From: Desulfobacteraceae bacterium
Lineage (GTDB): Bacteria; Desulfobacterota; Desulfobacteria; Desulfobacterales; JAABSP01
Assembly: GCA_011390345.1 (NCBI GenBank)
Contig: JAABSP010000001.1
Span: 1-64,000 of the forward strand
Direction: 5' to 3'
Length of the DNA: 64,000 nt
A model generated the notes under the pieces. The model saw only the letters and a program-made list of their open reading frames with translations, was not told where the DNA came from and ran no database searches. A program made the translations under genes and the position numbers. This document shows positions 35,001 to 43,728 of this stretch, piece by piece. Each line of letters starts with the position of its first letter. The stretch's first letter is position 1.

Positions 35001-36494
35001 CTACCGTTGTCTGATGGAAAGGCTCCTGGAAAAGAAGAGCTGAGGACGATGGTTTCGGATGGTCCGGGCAAACTCTTCTGTCCGGAAGGCCATAGGATCG
35101 TCCGAATCGGCTTTTCCGCTTGAAAACGAGCCGATTTCCCCGGGAAAGAGACTCTCTCCGCCCCCTGCACCCTGTCGGTGAAGCCGATGGCCATCCACAT
35201 GGATCACCGCATAATCCTCTCCTGAATCCGTCGCTTTTTCCATGATCGCTGTGATATTTTCAGCCGTGGGCGGAATCACCTGCGTCACTTCTCCGAAGGC
35301 TTGGGCCGGCCCCAGGGGCTCCAAAACGGGCTGAGCCGGCATCTCATCCGGAAGCAGGGCGGAACTGTCCGGCTCGTCCGGTTGGGGGCTGAGCAGAAGC
35401 ACCCGGGTGGAGGATTTGGACCGGGATGGATCTCCCATTCCCCGGGGAATTCTCAGGGGCAGGTGGCGCCGGGCCCGGACCGATTTGGCCCCCTGCAGCA
35501 GATACCGCTCTCCGTCATGGAGCAGCTCCCAGGGTAAAGAGAGAAGAAGAAACGCGGCCCGATTGGCCTCCTGCTGCTGAACCACCGAAGAGCCCCGCAC
35601 CAGTTGCGCGTCGATAAAGACCGTCAACCGGCGTTCCTGTCCCTCTTCAGCCGAAAGCCAGCTCGACAGCACCTCGGAACAACTGTATTTCGGCATGACA
35701 TTCAAATAGAGTTCCCGGCCCCACTGCGGCAGGCGCTCTTCGACCTCCTGGGCTCTCTGTTTCTCGGCACCGCTGGGCCAGAGGTAATACTGATCAAGAT
35801 ACCACTTCAGCTCTTCGATCTCCGGGTAGCCGATGGGCGCGGTAAAGAGATAGGGCTCCCGGCATTCGACTCCGATCCTGCGGCTCTTTGCCGAGATATA
35901 GCTGAGTTCAGCGGTCGCGGCCGCATAGATTTTTCCTCCCCGTTTTTCGGTATAGGGGGAGCGCATCTCCAGAAGAAGCTCCTCTGCCGGGACCGCCGGA
36001 ATTGCCTCCACCAATGCAGTTGATTCTGGGGACGACTCCTGAAGCTCCGGCGCAAGGTTTTGCTGGGGCCGCTCTCCTGCGCTTCTGCTAAGGGCTGAAA
36101 TGATCTGGGGCAGGGCTCTTTTGATGCCGGCAGCCCCATTGATGACCCGGATGGCCAGTGGTTTCTGAACAAAGAGCCATTTCAGTGCCCCCAGTTCCAC
36201 CCCCTCCCGCAGCAGCGGAATGATGACAAAGTCCTCGGCACACTGCTCCTTGACCTGGGAGGCATGTCGGGTCTCCTCGGCAACCCATGCGGAATTGAAG
36301 GCATCGGGGCTGACCACCACGATGAATGCCCTGGCGTTTTCGAGGGTCTTGAAGATCCGTTCGATGGGAATGTTTCTTCCCCGCAGCTCCCGGGAATCGA
36401 CCAGGCTGTACATCCCCTTGGCTTCAAGGCTCTGGCGGAGCTTATCGACAAAATCGCTGTCCCGGCTGCTGTGAGAGATAAAGATCGTGCTCAT
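35001..36494 (-). CDS. TIR domain protein with CHAT-like C-terminus, 3' end damaged
   Basis: A 497-residue protein. Residues 1-135 are a TIR domain (STIFISHSSRDSDFVDKL, VVVSPDAFNSAWVAEE with the glutamate pair 73-74 near the NADase position). A variable linker follows. From about residue 300 the pattern is that of CHAT caspase-like domains: LPWELLHDGERYLL, RVLLLSPQPDEPD, YAVIHVDGHR (His at the catalytic place, Gly replaced by Arg). The expected Cys block never appears. The reading frame seems shifted near the end: in another frame LLFQEPFHQTT resembles the Cys region with Phe in place of Cys. The product may be a remnant of an abortive-infection effector. AAGGA precedes the ATG at 36494. Confidence 0.75.
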   Translation of the reverse strand: MSTIFISHSSRDSDFVDKLRQSLEAKGMYSLVDSRELRGRNIPIERIFKTLENARAFIVVVSPDAFNSAWVAEETRHASQVKEQCAEDFVIIPLLREGVELGALKWLFVQKPLAIRVINGAAGIKRALPQIISALSRSAGERPQQNLAPELQESSPESTALVEAIPAVPAEELLLEMRSPYTEKRGGKIYAAATAELSYISAKSRRIGVECREPYLFTAPIGYPEIEELKWYLDQYYLWPSGAEKQRAQEVEERLPQWGRELYLNVMPKYSCSEVLSSWLSAEEGQERRLTVFIDAQLVRGSSVVQQQEANRAAFLLLSLPWELLHDGERYLLQGAKSVRARRHLPLRIPRGMGDPSRSKSSTRVLLLSPQPDEPDSSALLPDEMPAQPVLEPLGPAQAFGEVTQVIPPTAENITAIMEKATDSGEDYAVIHVDGHRLHRQGAGGGESLFPGEIGSFSSGKADSDDPMAFRTEEFARTIRNHRPQLFFSRSLSIRQR

Positions 36495-36584
36495 TATGGA
36501 AATCCTTAAAGGCCGTTTTAATTCTGACTCTCTTTCATACCCTATTTTTCCGCGCAAGGCAACATCCCCTTTCCCGGGGATTGT

Positions 36585-37523
36585 TTATTTCCGGAAGATC
36601 TGGGTTCCCGAGTCTCCTTCCACGGATCCGGTCAGATCGGTAACAGAGCCGATCGCGGCTCTGCCCTGGCTGTGGCGGACAAAACTTATGGCCGCGGCGA
36701 CCTTGGGGCCCATCGAGCCTGCCGGGAAATGGCCTGCAGCCAGATGCGCTTCAGCTTCTTCAGGTGTCAGTTGGGTCAGCAGCCGCTCTTCCGGCCCGCC
36801 GTAATCGAGCATCGCACCGGCCACATCGGTGAGAATCACAAATAGATCGACCCCCACCTCCTGAGCCAGCTTCGCGCTGGCAAGATCCTTGTCGATCACC
36901 GCATCCACCCCGGCAAAGGTTCTCCCCTCCCGGATCACCGGAATCCCGCCGCCCCCGCAGCAGATCACAATGAAATCCTGACGGATAAGGGCTTTGATCT
37001 CCCGCTTCTCCACGATGGTGACGGGTACAGGGGAGGCCACCACCCGGCGGAAGCCTTTGGGCGTTTTGATTGTGGGATAGGGGAGGGGTGCAGCCTCGGC
37101 CTCGGTAAAGGCCGGCCCGATCGGCTTTGTGGGGGCTGAAAAGGCCGGATCATTTTCATTCACCACCACATAGCTGATAAGGCTGACGATCCGCTGATGC
37201 TCATGGATGCCCAAAGCCATCAGTTCACTGTCCAGGGTCGATTCGATCATATAGCCGATCTGTCCCTGGGTCTGGGCCACCAGGATCTCCAAGGGCAGGG
37301 GCAAAAGGTTCGGGCAGCACTCCTGCTGGAGCATAAGGTTTCCTACCTGAGGGCCGTTGCCGTGGGTGATGATGATCCTGAAGCGCCGGGAAAGCCTGGC
37401 TATCTCGCGGATCGGCCTCCGCAGGTTTTCGAACTGCTCCTCGATGCTCCCTTTCTCCCCTTTTCGGATCAGGGCATTCCCCCCGAGGGCCACCAGCAGA
37501 ACGGGTCTGCCATCCCTTTTCAT
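36585..37523 (-). CDS. arcC: Carbamate kinase
   Basis: A 312-residue amino-acid kinase family enzyme with the typical LLVALGGNALIRKGEKG start, THGNGPQVGNLMLQQE, VICCGGGGIPVI, VDAVIDKDLASAKLA and the C-terminal GSMGPKVAAAISFV. It interconverts carbamoyl phosphate plus ADP with carbamate plus ATP. Its ATG overlaps the stop of the upstream gene (ATGA), with GGGAGAG as ribosome binding site, so the two are translationally coupled. No arginine deiminase or ornithine transcarbamylase is nearby, so it is not a standard arc operon. Confidence 0.93.
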   Translation of the reverse strand: MKRDGRPVLLVALGGNALIRKGEKGSIEEQFENLRRPIREIARLSRRFRIIITHGNGPQVGNLMLQQECCPNLLPLPLEILVAQTQGQIGYMIESTLDSELMALGIHEHQRIVSLISYVVVNENDPAFSAPTKPIGPAFTEAEAAPLPYPTIKTPKGFRRVVASPVPVTIVEKREIKALIRQDFIVICCGGGGIPVIREGRTFAGVDAVIDKDLASAKLAQEVGVDLFVILTDVAGAMLDYGGPEERLLTQLTPEEAEAHLAAGHFPAGSMGPKVAAAISFVRHSQGRAAIGSVTDLTGSVEGDSGTQIFRK

Positions 37524-38854
37524 GAAGTCTCTCCCAGAAGACCTCCCAACCGCTTCTGCAGGATCGAAGAAAGGAGGGGCTCGCTGTGATCCTTGTATTC
37601 GTAGCGCACCCGCTGGGAGGGAATGCGGATATCGAGAAGTGCGGAGAGGTTGATGGGGGTGGCAAAGAGAACCAGGTCGCACGCTGCGGCATTGATGGTG
37701 GCCTCCAGGTCCTTGGCCTGTTTTGTGTTGTAGCCCATTGCCGGCAGCACCGGGCCGATGTGAGAATATTTCTCATAGATGTTTCGGATCGCGCCGGCCG
37801 CGCAGGATCTCGGATCGACGATCTCTGCCGCGCCATATTTTCGTGCGGCAATGATTCCTGCACCGTAGGCCATCTCTCCGTGCGTCAGGGTGGGGCCGTC
37901 CTCGACCACCATGACCCGCTTTCCCCGGATCGCCTCCGGATCATCGACCAGAATGGCCGACTCGGCCATGACGATCCTGGCTTTTGGCGCATGCGCTTCG
38001 ATGTTGGCCTTGACCTGACTCACCCCCTCGGGCGGCGCGGAATCGACCTTGTTGATGATCGCGATATCGGCCATGATCATATTGGTCTCGCCGGGATAGT
38101 AGAGGAGTTCATGGCCCGGCCGGTGAGGATCGAAGACCACGATGTGAAGATCGGGGGTGTAGAAGGGCGTGTCGTTGTTGCCGCCGTCCCAGACGATCAG
38201 ATCGGCCTCCTTTTCGGCCGATTTGAGAATCTTTTCGTAATCGATGCCGGCATAGACCGTGATACCTTTTTCCACCAGGGACTCATACTCTTCCCTCTCT
38301 TCAATGGTACACTGGTGCCGGTCGAAATCGGCAAATTCCGAGAAGCGCTGCACCTCCTGGGCCAGAAGATCGCCGTAGGGCATGGGATGGCGGATCACCA
38401 CCGGACTTTTCCCCATCCCCTTGATAATCCGGCAGACCTCCCTGGTGGTCTGGGATTTTCCGCATCCGGTTCTCACCGCGCAGACCGCGACAAGGGGCTT
38501 TTTCGGCTTCAGCATGGTATATGTGGCCCCCAGCAGAATGAAATCCGCGCCGTTGGCCATCGCGATGGCGCCCTGGTGCATCACATGGGTGTGGGTAACA
38601 TCGCTGTAGGAGAAGGCGACCAGATCGACCGAATGCTTTCGGATAAGATCGGCCAGCTCCTCCTCGGCATAGATGGAGATGCCTTGGGGATATCCATCTC
38701 CGGCCAGTTGGGGAGGGTAGCAGCGTCCTTCGATATCCGGGATCTGGGCTGCGGTGAACCCAACCACCCGGTACCGGGGATTGCCCCGGAAGTAGATGTT
38801 GAAATTGTGGAAATCCCGGCCGGCCGCGCCCATGATGAGCACCTTTTCGATCAT
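37520..38854 (-). CDS. COG2403 GTPase (cyclic 2,3-diphosphoglycerate synthetase-like)
   Basis: A 444-residue cytoplasmic protein. A Rossmann-like N-terminus (VLIMGAAGRDFHNFNIYF) is followed by a P-loop near residue 130 (VCAVRTGCGKSQTTRE), and the family's WDGGNNDTPF and NKVD segments. Homologues are annotated as cyclic 2,3-diphosphoglycerate synthetases, but in non-thermophilic bacteria they usually sit beside carbamate kinase or other amino-acid genes and the reaction is not established. AAAGGGGAG precedes the ATG. Confidence 0.85.
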   Translation of the reverse strand: MIEKVLIMGAAGRDFHNFNIYFRGNPRYRVVGFTAAQIPDIEGRCYPPQLAGDGYPQGISIYAEEELADLIRKHSVDLVAFSYSDVTHTHVMHQGAIAMANGADFILLGATYTMLKPKKPLVAVCAVRTGCGKSQTTREVCRIIKGMGKSPVVIRHPMPYGDLLAQEVQRFSEFADFDRHQCTIEEREEYESLVEKGITVYAGIDYEKILKSAEKEADLIVWDGGNNDTPFYTPDLHIVVFDPHRPGHELLYYPGETNMIMADIAIINKVDSAPPEGVSQVKANIEAHAPKARIVMAESAILVDDPEAIRGKRVMVVEDGPTLTHGEMAYGAGIIAARKYGAAEIVDPRSCAAGAIRNIYEKYSHIGPVLPAMGYNTKQAKDLEATINAAACDLVLFATPINLSALLDIRIPSQRVRYEYKDHSEPLLSSILQKRLGGLLGETS

Positions 38855-39038
38855 AAGCTCTCCCCTTTTCTCGATTTAAAAGCGGTTTTCCTGCATCGGA
38901 TCATGTGCGATCTGCGGTATCTTTTTGATGATGGCCTGTTCCATGATGGTCTCTTAAAAACTGATCCTGTCTATTCTATCCGACACTTCAACCAAATACA
39001 ACTTCAGATTCGATTCTCTTCGATTCGGTTGATCCGGC

Positions 39039-39067
39039 TTGACGGTTTGGCCGGGAAAGGGTATATG
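39039..39067 (+). promoter_or_regulatory. Sigma-70 promoter candidate for the sCache/methyltransferase genes
   Basis: TTGACG (39039-39044), 17-base spacer, TATATG (39062-39067), just 21 bases before the ATG at 39089. Confidence 0.5.
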
Positions 39068-39088
39068 TGATCAAAAAAGGAGAAAAAG

Positions 39089-39616
39089 ATGAAGCAAAAT
39101 GATCTTATAAAATCTTTACGAACACTGACCATCGGGATTTTTTCCGCACTCCTGCTCTTTGTGCTGGCCGCATACGGCGATGAAAAGGCATCGCCCGATG
39201 ATGTGATGGAGCGGGTGAAGGCGGCTGCACTCTATCTTCAGGATAAGGGGGAGGCGGGACTGGAAGACTTCAATGATCCTGATAGCGGCTGGGCCTTCAA
39301 AGATACCTATGTCTGGGTGCTCGACTGCAAAAATGGCACCGATGCGGCCCATCCCTTCAAGCCGAAGCTGGTGGGAATGGCTCTGATGGGGCTCCGGGAC
39401 ACCACCGGAAAGCTCTTCTTTGCAGAGATGTGCGATGGGGTCAAACAGCCCGGGGGGGACTGGATAGAATACCAGTGGCCCAAGGTGGGGGAGGATACCC
39501 CCTCCCGAAAGTTGACCTATGTTCTCGATGTTCCGGGACAACCGTATGAAGTTGCAGCAGGTATCTATGATGAGGATATTCCGCTGGAGCAGCTCAAAAG
39601 CATGATCCGCAAATAG
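39089..39616 (+). CDS. Periplasmic single-Cache domain protein
   Basis: A 175-residue exported protein (signal helix about residues 10-29, ending AAYG). The remainder fits a stand-alone Cache_2/sCache domain: AALYLQDKGEAGLEDFNDPDSGW, DTYVWVLDCKNG, HPFKPKLVGM and WIEYQWPKVGEDTPSRKLTYV. Such proteins bind small molecules in the periplasm and may present them to membrane sensors. GGAG precedes the ATG. The methyltransferase gene begins 10 bases after its stop. Confidence 0.85.
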   Translation: MKQNDLIKSLRTLTIGIFSALLLFVLAAYGDEKASPDDVMERVKAAALYLQDKGEAGLEDFNDPDSGWAFKDTYVWVLDCKNGTDAAHPFKPKLVGMALMGLRDTTGKLFFAEMCDGVKQPGGDWIEYQWPKVGEDTPSRKLTYVLDVPGQPYEVAAGIYDEDIPLEQLKSMIRK

Positions 39617-39626
39617 GGAGAATCGT

Positions 39627-40646
39627 ATGACAGCAAACGGTGAAAACTGGAACCCCGGAAAGATTCTGGAGACCTCCGGATACTACTGGCGCACCTGTAC
39701 CCTCCATGCCGGGGTGAAGCTGGATATCTTCACGGCCATTGGAGAGGGGGGAAAGGGGGCCGCCGATGTTGCCGCATCCATCCGCGCGGAACCGAGAGCA
39801 ACGGGAATGCTGCTGGATGCCCTCTCCGCAATGGAGCTTGTCCAAAAGGAGGGGGAAAAGTATCGGAACAGCGATGCGGCACTCCGGTTTCTTTCAAAGG
39901 ATTCAGATGGATATATCGGCTATATGATCATGCACCACCACCATCTCGTGGAATCCTGGTCCCGTCTGGACGAGGCGGTCGTCCGGGGCGAGGCGGTGCG
40001 GGGCAGATCCTCCTTTTCCGATGAGAGCCGGCGGGAGAGCTTTCTGATGGGGATGTTCAACCTGGCCAATCTAATTGCCCCGTCCATCGTGGAGAAGATC
40101 GATCTTTCGGGCCGAAAAACCCTGCTCGACCTGGGCGGGGGCCCCGGAACCTATGCGATCCACTTCTGCCGGAAAAACCCGCAGCTTGGGGCAACGGTCT
40201 TTGACCTGCCCACCACAAAGCCCTTTGCCGAAAAGACCATCGAGCGGTTCGGCCTTTCGGACCGGATCGATTTTTCGCCCGGGGATTTCACTGTAGAGGA
40301 TCTTCCCAAAGGGCCAAAAGGGGAGGGATATGACGCGGCATGGCTCTCCCACATCCTCCACGGCGAGAACCCGAACGACTGCCGGGCCATCCTTTCCAAG
40401 GCGGCCGATGCCCTCGATGGCGGAGGGGTGCTGCTCATCCATGAGTTCATTCTGGACAATACCCGGGATCGCCCCCTCTTTCCAGCGCTCTTCTCCCTCA
40501 ACATGCTGCTGGGAACCGACGGAGGGCAGGCCTATTCCCAAGGGGAGCTTTCGGAGATGATGGCGGAAGCGGGGTTAAAAGAGATCCGCAGGCTCGACTT
40601 TACGGGCCCAAACGATTCGGGGATCATGGCCGGGGTCAAGCCCTGA
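39627..40646 (+). CDS. SAM-dependent O-methyltransferase-family protein
   Basis: A 339-residue class I methyltransferase of the plant/ASMT-like family. An N-terminal dimerisation wHTH (residues about 10-100) precedes the SAM-binding motif LLDLGGGPGTYAIHF (166-180), the acidic motif and the SHILHGENPNDCR segment where the catalytic His normally sits. The last part is LLIHEFILDNT and NMLLGTDGGQAYS. Substrate unknown. A partial, diverged copy of its 3' third lies at 45166-45531. Confidence 0.88.
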   Translation: MTANGENWNPGKILETSGYYWRTCTLHAGVKLDIFTAIGEGGKGAADVAASIRAEPRATGMLLDALSAMELVQKEGEKYRNSDAALRFLSKDSDGYIGYMIMHHHHLVESWSRLDEAVVRGEAVRGRSSFSDESRRESFLMGMFNLANLIAPSIVEKIDLSGRKTLLDLGGGPGTYAIHFCRKNPQLGATVFDLPTTKPFAEKTIERFGLSDRIDFSPGDFTVEDLPKGPKGEGYDAAWLSHILHGENPNDCRAILSKAADALDGGGVLLIHEFILDNTRDRPLFPALFSLNMLLGTDGGQAYSQGELSEMMAEAGLKEIRRLDFTGPNDSGIMAGVKP

Positions 40647-40695
40647 ACCGGGACAAATGAGCCGGGATTCTATCCGGATCTCCCGTTTCGAGTTC

Positions 40696-40850
40696 TCAAT
40701 CGTTCTTGTCGTTTTTCAGCAGGATGTCGATGATCTCCTCCAGCACCTCATCGGCATCCGCCTTCGTAACCGTGCAGGAGCCTGCCCCGGCATGGCCCCC
40801 GCCGCCGAACTTGGATAGCATCAGCCCCACGTTGACATTGCAGTTCCGGT
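40696..40850 (-). pseudogene. 3' fragment of a DHH phosphoesterase gene
   Basis: Minus-strand frame encodes NCNVNVGLMLSKFGGGGHAGAGS and a C-terminus ending NDKND before TGA, clearly homologous to the end of the intact DHH gene at 45615-46508 but with many substitutions. Homology ends sharply at 40850, after which the sequence is unrelated. Only about 50 codons remain. Confidence 0.88.
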
Positions 40851-40986
40851 GCGCCGTGCAGCGCCCTCGCGGTGATCTATACGCCGGAGGGCGGTTTCGA
40901 ACTGAGGGGTCCGCCTGCTGCGCTCAGGACTGAGCCGCAAGGACATCCGGCAACACGCCCACGAACTGGCCGAAGCCCTGCTCCGC

Positions 40987-41018
40987 AAAAAAAGCCGGCC
41001 GGGCGCATATGCCCGGCC
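40987..41018 (-). terminator. Terminator of the DUF4168 operon
   Basis: GGCCGGGC pairs with GCCCGGCC around a 6-base loop. On the minus strand, after a GGC, it is followed by seven T. It lies 45 bases past the lipoprotein stop. The adjoining 40851-40980 encodes only out-of-frame pieces (one frame reads LSRKDIRQHAHELAEALLRKK), possibly a gene remnant. Confidence 0.8.
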
Positions 41019-41062
41019 CGCTATGTCGCGGCTTCCCGATGGTCCGGGGCGTCGCCGCGGGT

Positions 41063-41521
41063 TTACTGCAATCTTTGAACTTTTTCCTGAAAGCGCTCAC
41101 CCAGATCTTCGTTTGTTCGGACGAGCTGCATGATATTGTTGTACATATCAACCGTGAGTCCGGCGTTTTTGATGGCCTGCATCATCCTCTGGTTGACGGC
41201 GGCCTGCAGATCCTGCTTTGCGGCATTGTCTTCAGCCTGTTCCATGGACTCCTGCACTTTCCGCTCGTCCTCGGTAATGACCACGTAAGCCGAGGCGGCT
41301 CTTTCCAGATCCATATCGTTTATCGGCAGTTGCGACGGGCCGCCGCCGGATTCCCCCGGAGGCGGATAAGTCGGCGGCGTCGCCGGCTGTCCCGGTTGTG
41401 TTGGCTTTGGCGGCGGCATGGGTTGCTGCTCGCCGTTTCCGCCAAGATCGCAACCGGCGGCGCCCAGGCCCACCAACACTGCCAGACCGAACACGGAAAT
41501 CATTCGGATGAAGGGTTTCAT
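41063..41521 (-). CDS. DUF4168 lipoprotein
   Basis: A 152-residue protein with a lipoprotein signal (lipobox GAAGC, Cys24). A Pro/Gln-rich linker follows (residues about 30-65), and then a DUF4168 helical domain (AYVVITEDERKVQESMEQ, MMQAIKNAGLTVDMYNNIMQLV, ERFQEKVQRLQ). DUF4168 proteins are small exported helical proteins linked to envelope stress. It is the second gene of an operon 36 bases after the other DUF4168 gene, both behind a sigma-54 promoter. Confidence 0.85.
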   Translation of the reverse strand: MKPFIRMISVFGLAVLVGLGAAGCDLGGNGEQQPMPPPKPTQPGQPATPPTYPPPGESGGGPSQLPINDMDLERAASAYVVITEDERKVQESMEQAEDNAAKQDLQAAVNQRMMQAIKNAGLTVDMYNNIMQLVRTNEDLGERFQEKVQRLQ

Positions 41522-41557
41522 GAAGTTTTACCTCCTGTTCTGTTGCATGCGCCGGTT

Positions 41558-41938
41558 CTACTGCATGCTTTGAACTTTTGACATGAACTTCTCACCCATT
41601 CCCTGGTCTGTTCGGATGGTCTGCATGTTGCTGTTGTACTCCTCGACTTCAAGTCCGGCCTCATTGATCGCCTGGATCATCTCTGCGTTTGCAGCATCCT
41701 GCATTTGCTGTCTTTCGGTGTCGTCATCGGTCTGTTGCAGGGAGCGCTGAAAGTCCTCGTTGATCTTGATGATTTCCGTGTAGGCCTCAGCGGTTTTTTC
41801 CAGGGCCGCCTCGTCGACCTGCGGCTGGGATCCCATCTCGCCCTGCTGATAATCCTGCTGGCCCAATGCCGGGAAAGCCATAAAACAAATCAAAGACATT
41901 GCCGCGGCCATGGATAAGAGTTGACGCTTTGTGAACAT
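41558..41938 (-). CDS. Exported DUF4168 protein
   Basis: A 126-residue protein with a signal peptide (about residues 1-26, ending PALGQ), a short Gln-rich segment and the DUF4168 domain (AYTEIIKINEDFQRSLQQ, EMIQAINEAGLEVEEYNSNMQTI, MGEKFMSKVQSMQ). It shares its domain with the lipoprotein downstream. AAGGAG lies 7 bases before the ATG at 41938; an earlier ATG at 41962 is in frame but lacks a site. By position and small helical exported nature it is analogous to ZraP/Spy-type periplasmic chaperones (inference). Confidence 0.85.
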   Translation of the reverse strand: MFTKRQLLSMAAAMSLICFMAFPALGQQDYQQGEMGSQPQVDEAALEKTAEAYTEIIKINEDFQRSLQQTDDDTERQQMQDAANAEMIQAINEAGLEVEEYNSNMQTIRTDQGMGEKFMSKVQSMQ

Positions 41939-42027
41939 TCGTGTTCTCCTTTCTGTTTCCAATAAAAAATTACATTACAGACGCGGGCTTTGCCATTCAA
42001 ACGACCCGCACACTCGCCATGACTTAA

Positions 42028-42044
42028 AGCATATCCCATGCCAA
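42028..42044 (-). promoter_or_regulatory. Sigma-54 promoter of the DUF4168 operon
   Basis: On the minus strand TTGGCATGGGATATGCT has GG and GC separated by exactly 10 bases, matching the -24/-12 consensus. It is about 90 bases upstream of the ATG at 41938 and points away from the kinase-regulator pair. Confidence 0.8.
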
Positions 42045-42142
42045 AGGCGCTTTAGGAAAAATTAAATTTTTATATTACTGAAATAATTTGATATATAGAC
42101 ATAATACCGTTTCAGGCTTGGTTTGGCAGGACATCCCTTCTT

Positions 42143-42178
42143 GTGTCTAAACGACACATGTGCTAATTTGTCTGTGTC
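42143..42178. promoter_or_regulatory. Inverted GTGTC/GACAC repeats, candidate activator site
   Basis: GTGTC-TAAAC-GACAC at 42143-42157 is a perfect inverted repeat, and a further GTGTC follows at 42174-42178 in the second inverted pairing. The cluster lies 100-150 bases upstream of the DUF4168 sigma-54 promoter and just before the kinase start, a normal place for an enhancer. Confidence 0.6.
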
Positions 42179-42204
42179 ATAAGGATGAATCATGTGGAGG
42201 AATC

Positions 42205-43728
42205 ATGAAAAGCTTCAGCCTGTTTCCGGCATCCGTCAGTTTTCGGGCGGCTCTGCTCATTTATGTCGCGGCGCCCCTTATCACCGCTTTGGGGATTTTC
42301 GGATATCTGTCGCTCAGCTCCATCGAAAAACAGGTGGAAAAACAAATGCAGAAAGACCTGGAACTTCTGGCCCGGGCCGTGCAGCTTCCCTTGAGCTACG
42401 CCCTTGAAAAGGACCGGATGGGCAGCATGCGCCAGGCCCTGGAGTCCGTTTTCACCATCGGCAGGGTGTACAGCGCCTATGTCTATGACAAAAACGGCGA
42501 GGAACTCTTCACCCTGGGCCTGGCTGATCCGGAACCGGAACGGGACCGACTGACCGAACTGGCCGCGGACGGTGAAAGCAGGGGGGAATACGGTCGGATC
42601 GCAGACCGGCGGGTCTATTCTTATTTTGCGCCCCTCACGGATACAGGCGGGCGCATCAACGGGTTGCTGCATCTCACCCGGAAAGAAAGCGAATTCAGCG
42701 AACATCTCCAGGCGGTATGGATCAAAGGCGCTTTGAGTTTGGGCGCGTTGCTGATGATTCTTTCCACCGTGGTCCTGTACGGTCATCATCGCGCGCTGGG
42801 GGTGCATCTGGGGCGACTGACGACAAGCATGAAACGCATCGCCCGGGGAGAGCGCCGCCATCGGTTCAATCATCGGGGACCCCGGGAGATCGTCCAACTC
42901 GGGGCAACCTTCAACCACATGCTCAACAGCATTGAAGAGGCCGAACAGGCCCTGATGGAACAGCGCCAAAACCAGGACAAGCTGGAAAAAGCGCTCCGTC
43001 AGGCGGAAAAACTGGCCTCCCTCGGCCGCCTTGCCGCGGGGACGGCCCACGAATTGGGCACGCCGTTGAGCGTCATCAACGGCAGGGCCCAGCGCGCGCT
43101 GCGCAAGGAAGACCTTCCGGAGGGTCAGCGCCAGGCGCTTGCGGCCATTCGGGAAGAAGTGAGCCGGATGGAGCGCATCATCAAGCAGCTGCTCGATTTC
43201 AGCCGCAGCGGTTCTCTTCGCTGTTCCCTGTGCGACCCGGCCCTTCTGGCGGAATCGGCCATTTCCACCGTTGAAGAGGACGCCAGGGAGAGGGGAACCC
43301 GCATTCGGCTCGATGGACCTGTAAACCTTCCGCCCATCGCGCTGGACCCCTTGAGAATCCAGCAGGCCCTGATCAATTTGTTGCGAAACGCTGTCCAGTG
43401 CCGGCCATCCGGCGCCGTTCGCTGTTCTTGGGAACCGGCCGGGCGGGGGGTTGTTTTCTGCGTGGACGACGACGGCCCCGGCGTGCCGGAAGAGATCCGG
43501 TCGAAAATCATCGAACCGTTTTTCACCACCAAATCCGTAGGGGAAGGCACCGGCCTGGGGTTGGCGGTGGCGCACGCGGTTGCCGAAGAACACGGCGGAT
43601 CGATTGAAGTAGGGGACAGCGATATGGGAGGGGCCTCTTTTCGGCTCCATGTCCGTCACCAGGCGATGGACGCCCCGTTATTGGATGACCCTTCATTGGA
43701 TAAAAGGATGAACCATGGCCGAAAATGA
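42205..43728 (+). CDS. NtrB-like sensor histidine kinase
   Basis: A 507-residue membrane kinase. TM1 (about residues 10-32) and TM2 (about 173-193) enclose a periplasmic sensor of about 140 residues (YSAYVYDKNGEELFTLGL). A HAMP domain (GRLTTSMKRIARGERRHRF), a coiled coil, HisKA with His282 in GTAHELGTPLSVI and an ATPase domain (LLRNAVQC, DDDGPGVPEEI, GEGTGLGLAVAHAV) follow. GGAGG precedes the ATG at 42205. It overlaps its regulator by 14 bases. The architecture matches ZraS/AtoS-type kinases. Confidence 0.93.
   Translation: MKSFSLFPASVSFRAALLIYVAAPLITALGIFGYLSLSSIEKQVEKQMQKDLELLARAVQLPLSYALEKDRMGSMRQALESVFTIGRVYSAYVYDKNGEELFTLGLADPEPERDRLTELAADGESRGEYGRIADRRVYSYFAPLTDTGGRINGLLHLTRKESEFSEHLQAVWIKGALSLGALLMILSTVVLYGHHRALGVHLGRLTTSMKRIARGERRHRFNHRGPREIVQLGATFNHMLNSIEEAEQALMEQRQNQDKLEKALRQAEKLASLGRLAAGTAHELGTPLSVINGRAQRALRKEDLPEGQRQALAAIREEVSRMERIIKQLLDFSRSGSLRCSLCDPALLAESAISTVEEDARERGTRIRLDGPVNLPPIALDPLRIQQALINLLRNAVQCRPSGAVRCSWEPAGRGVVFCVDDDGPGVPEEIRSKIIEPFFTTKSVGEGTGLGLAVAHAVAEEHGGSIEVGDSDMGGASFRLHVRHQAMDAPLLDDPSLDKRMNHGRK

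Noticed and set aside
37586-39070. 494-codon plus-strand ORF opposite the COG2403 gene
   Set aside because: Shadow frame with His/Asp-rich composition; the minus-strand gene has a P-loop and a ribosome binding site.
40851-40980. Coding-looking piece reading LSRKDIRQHAHELAEALLRKK
   Set aside because: Suggested the end of a recombinase or other gene, but frames are broken and the family could not be recognised; it is too short to call.
42190-43659. 489-codon minus-strand ORF opposite the kinase at 42205
   Set aside because: Shadow of a GC-rich gene; no domain pattern, while the plus strand shows all kinase boxes.
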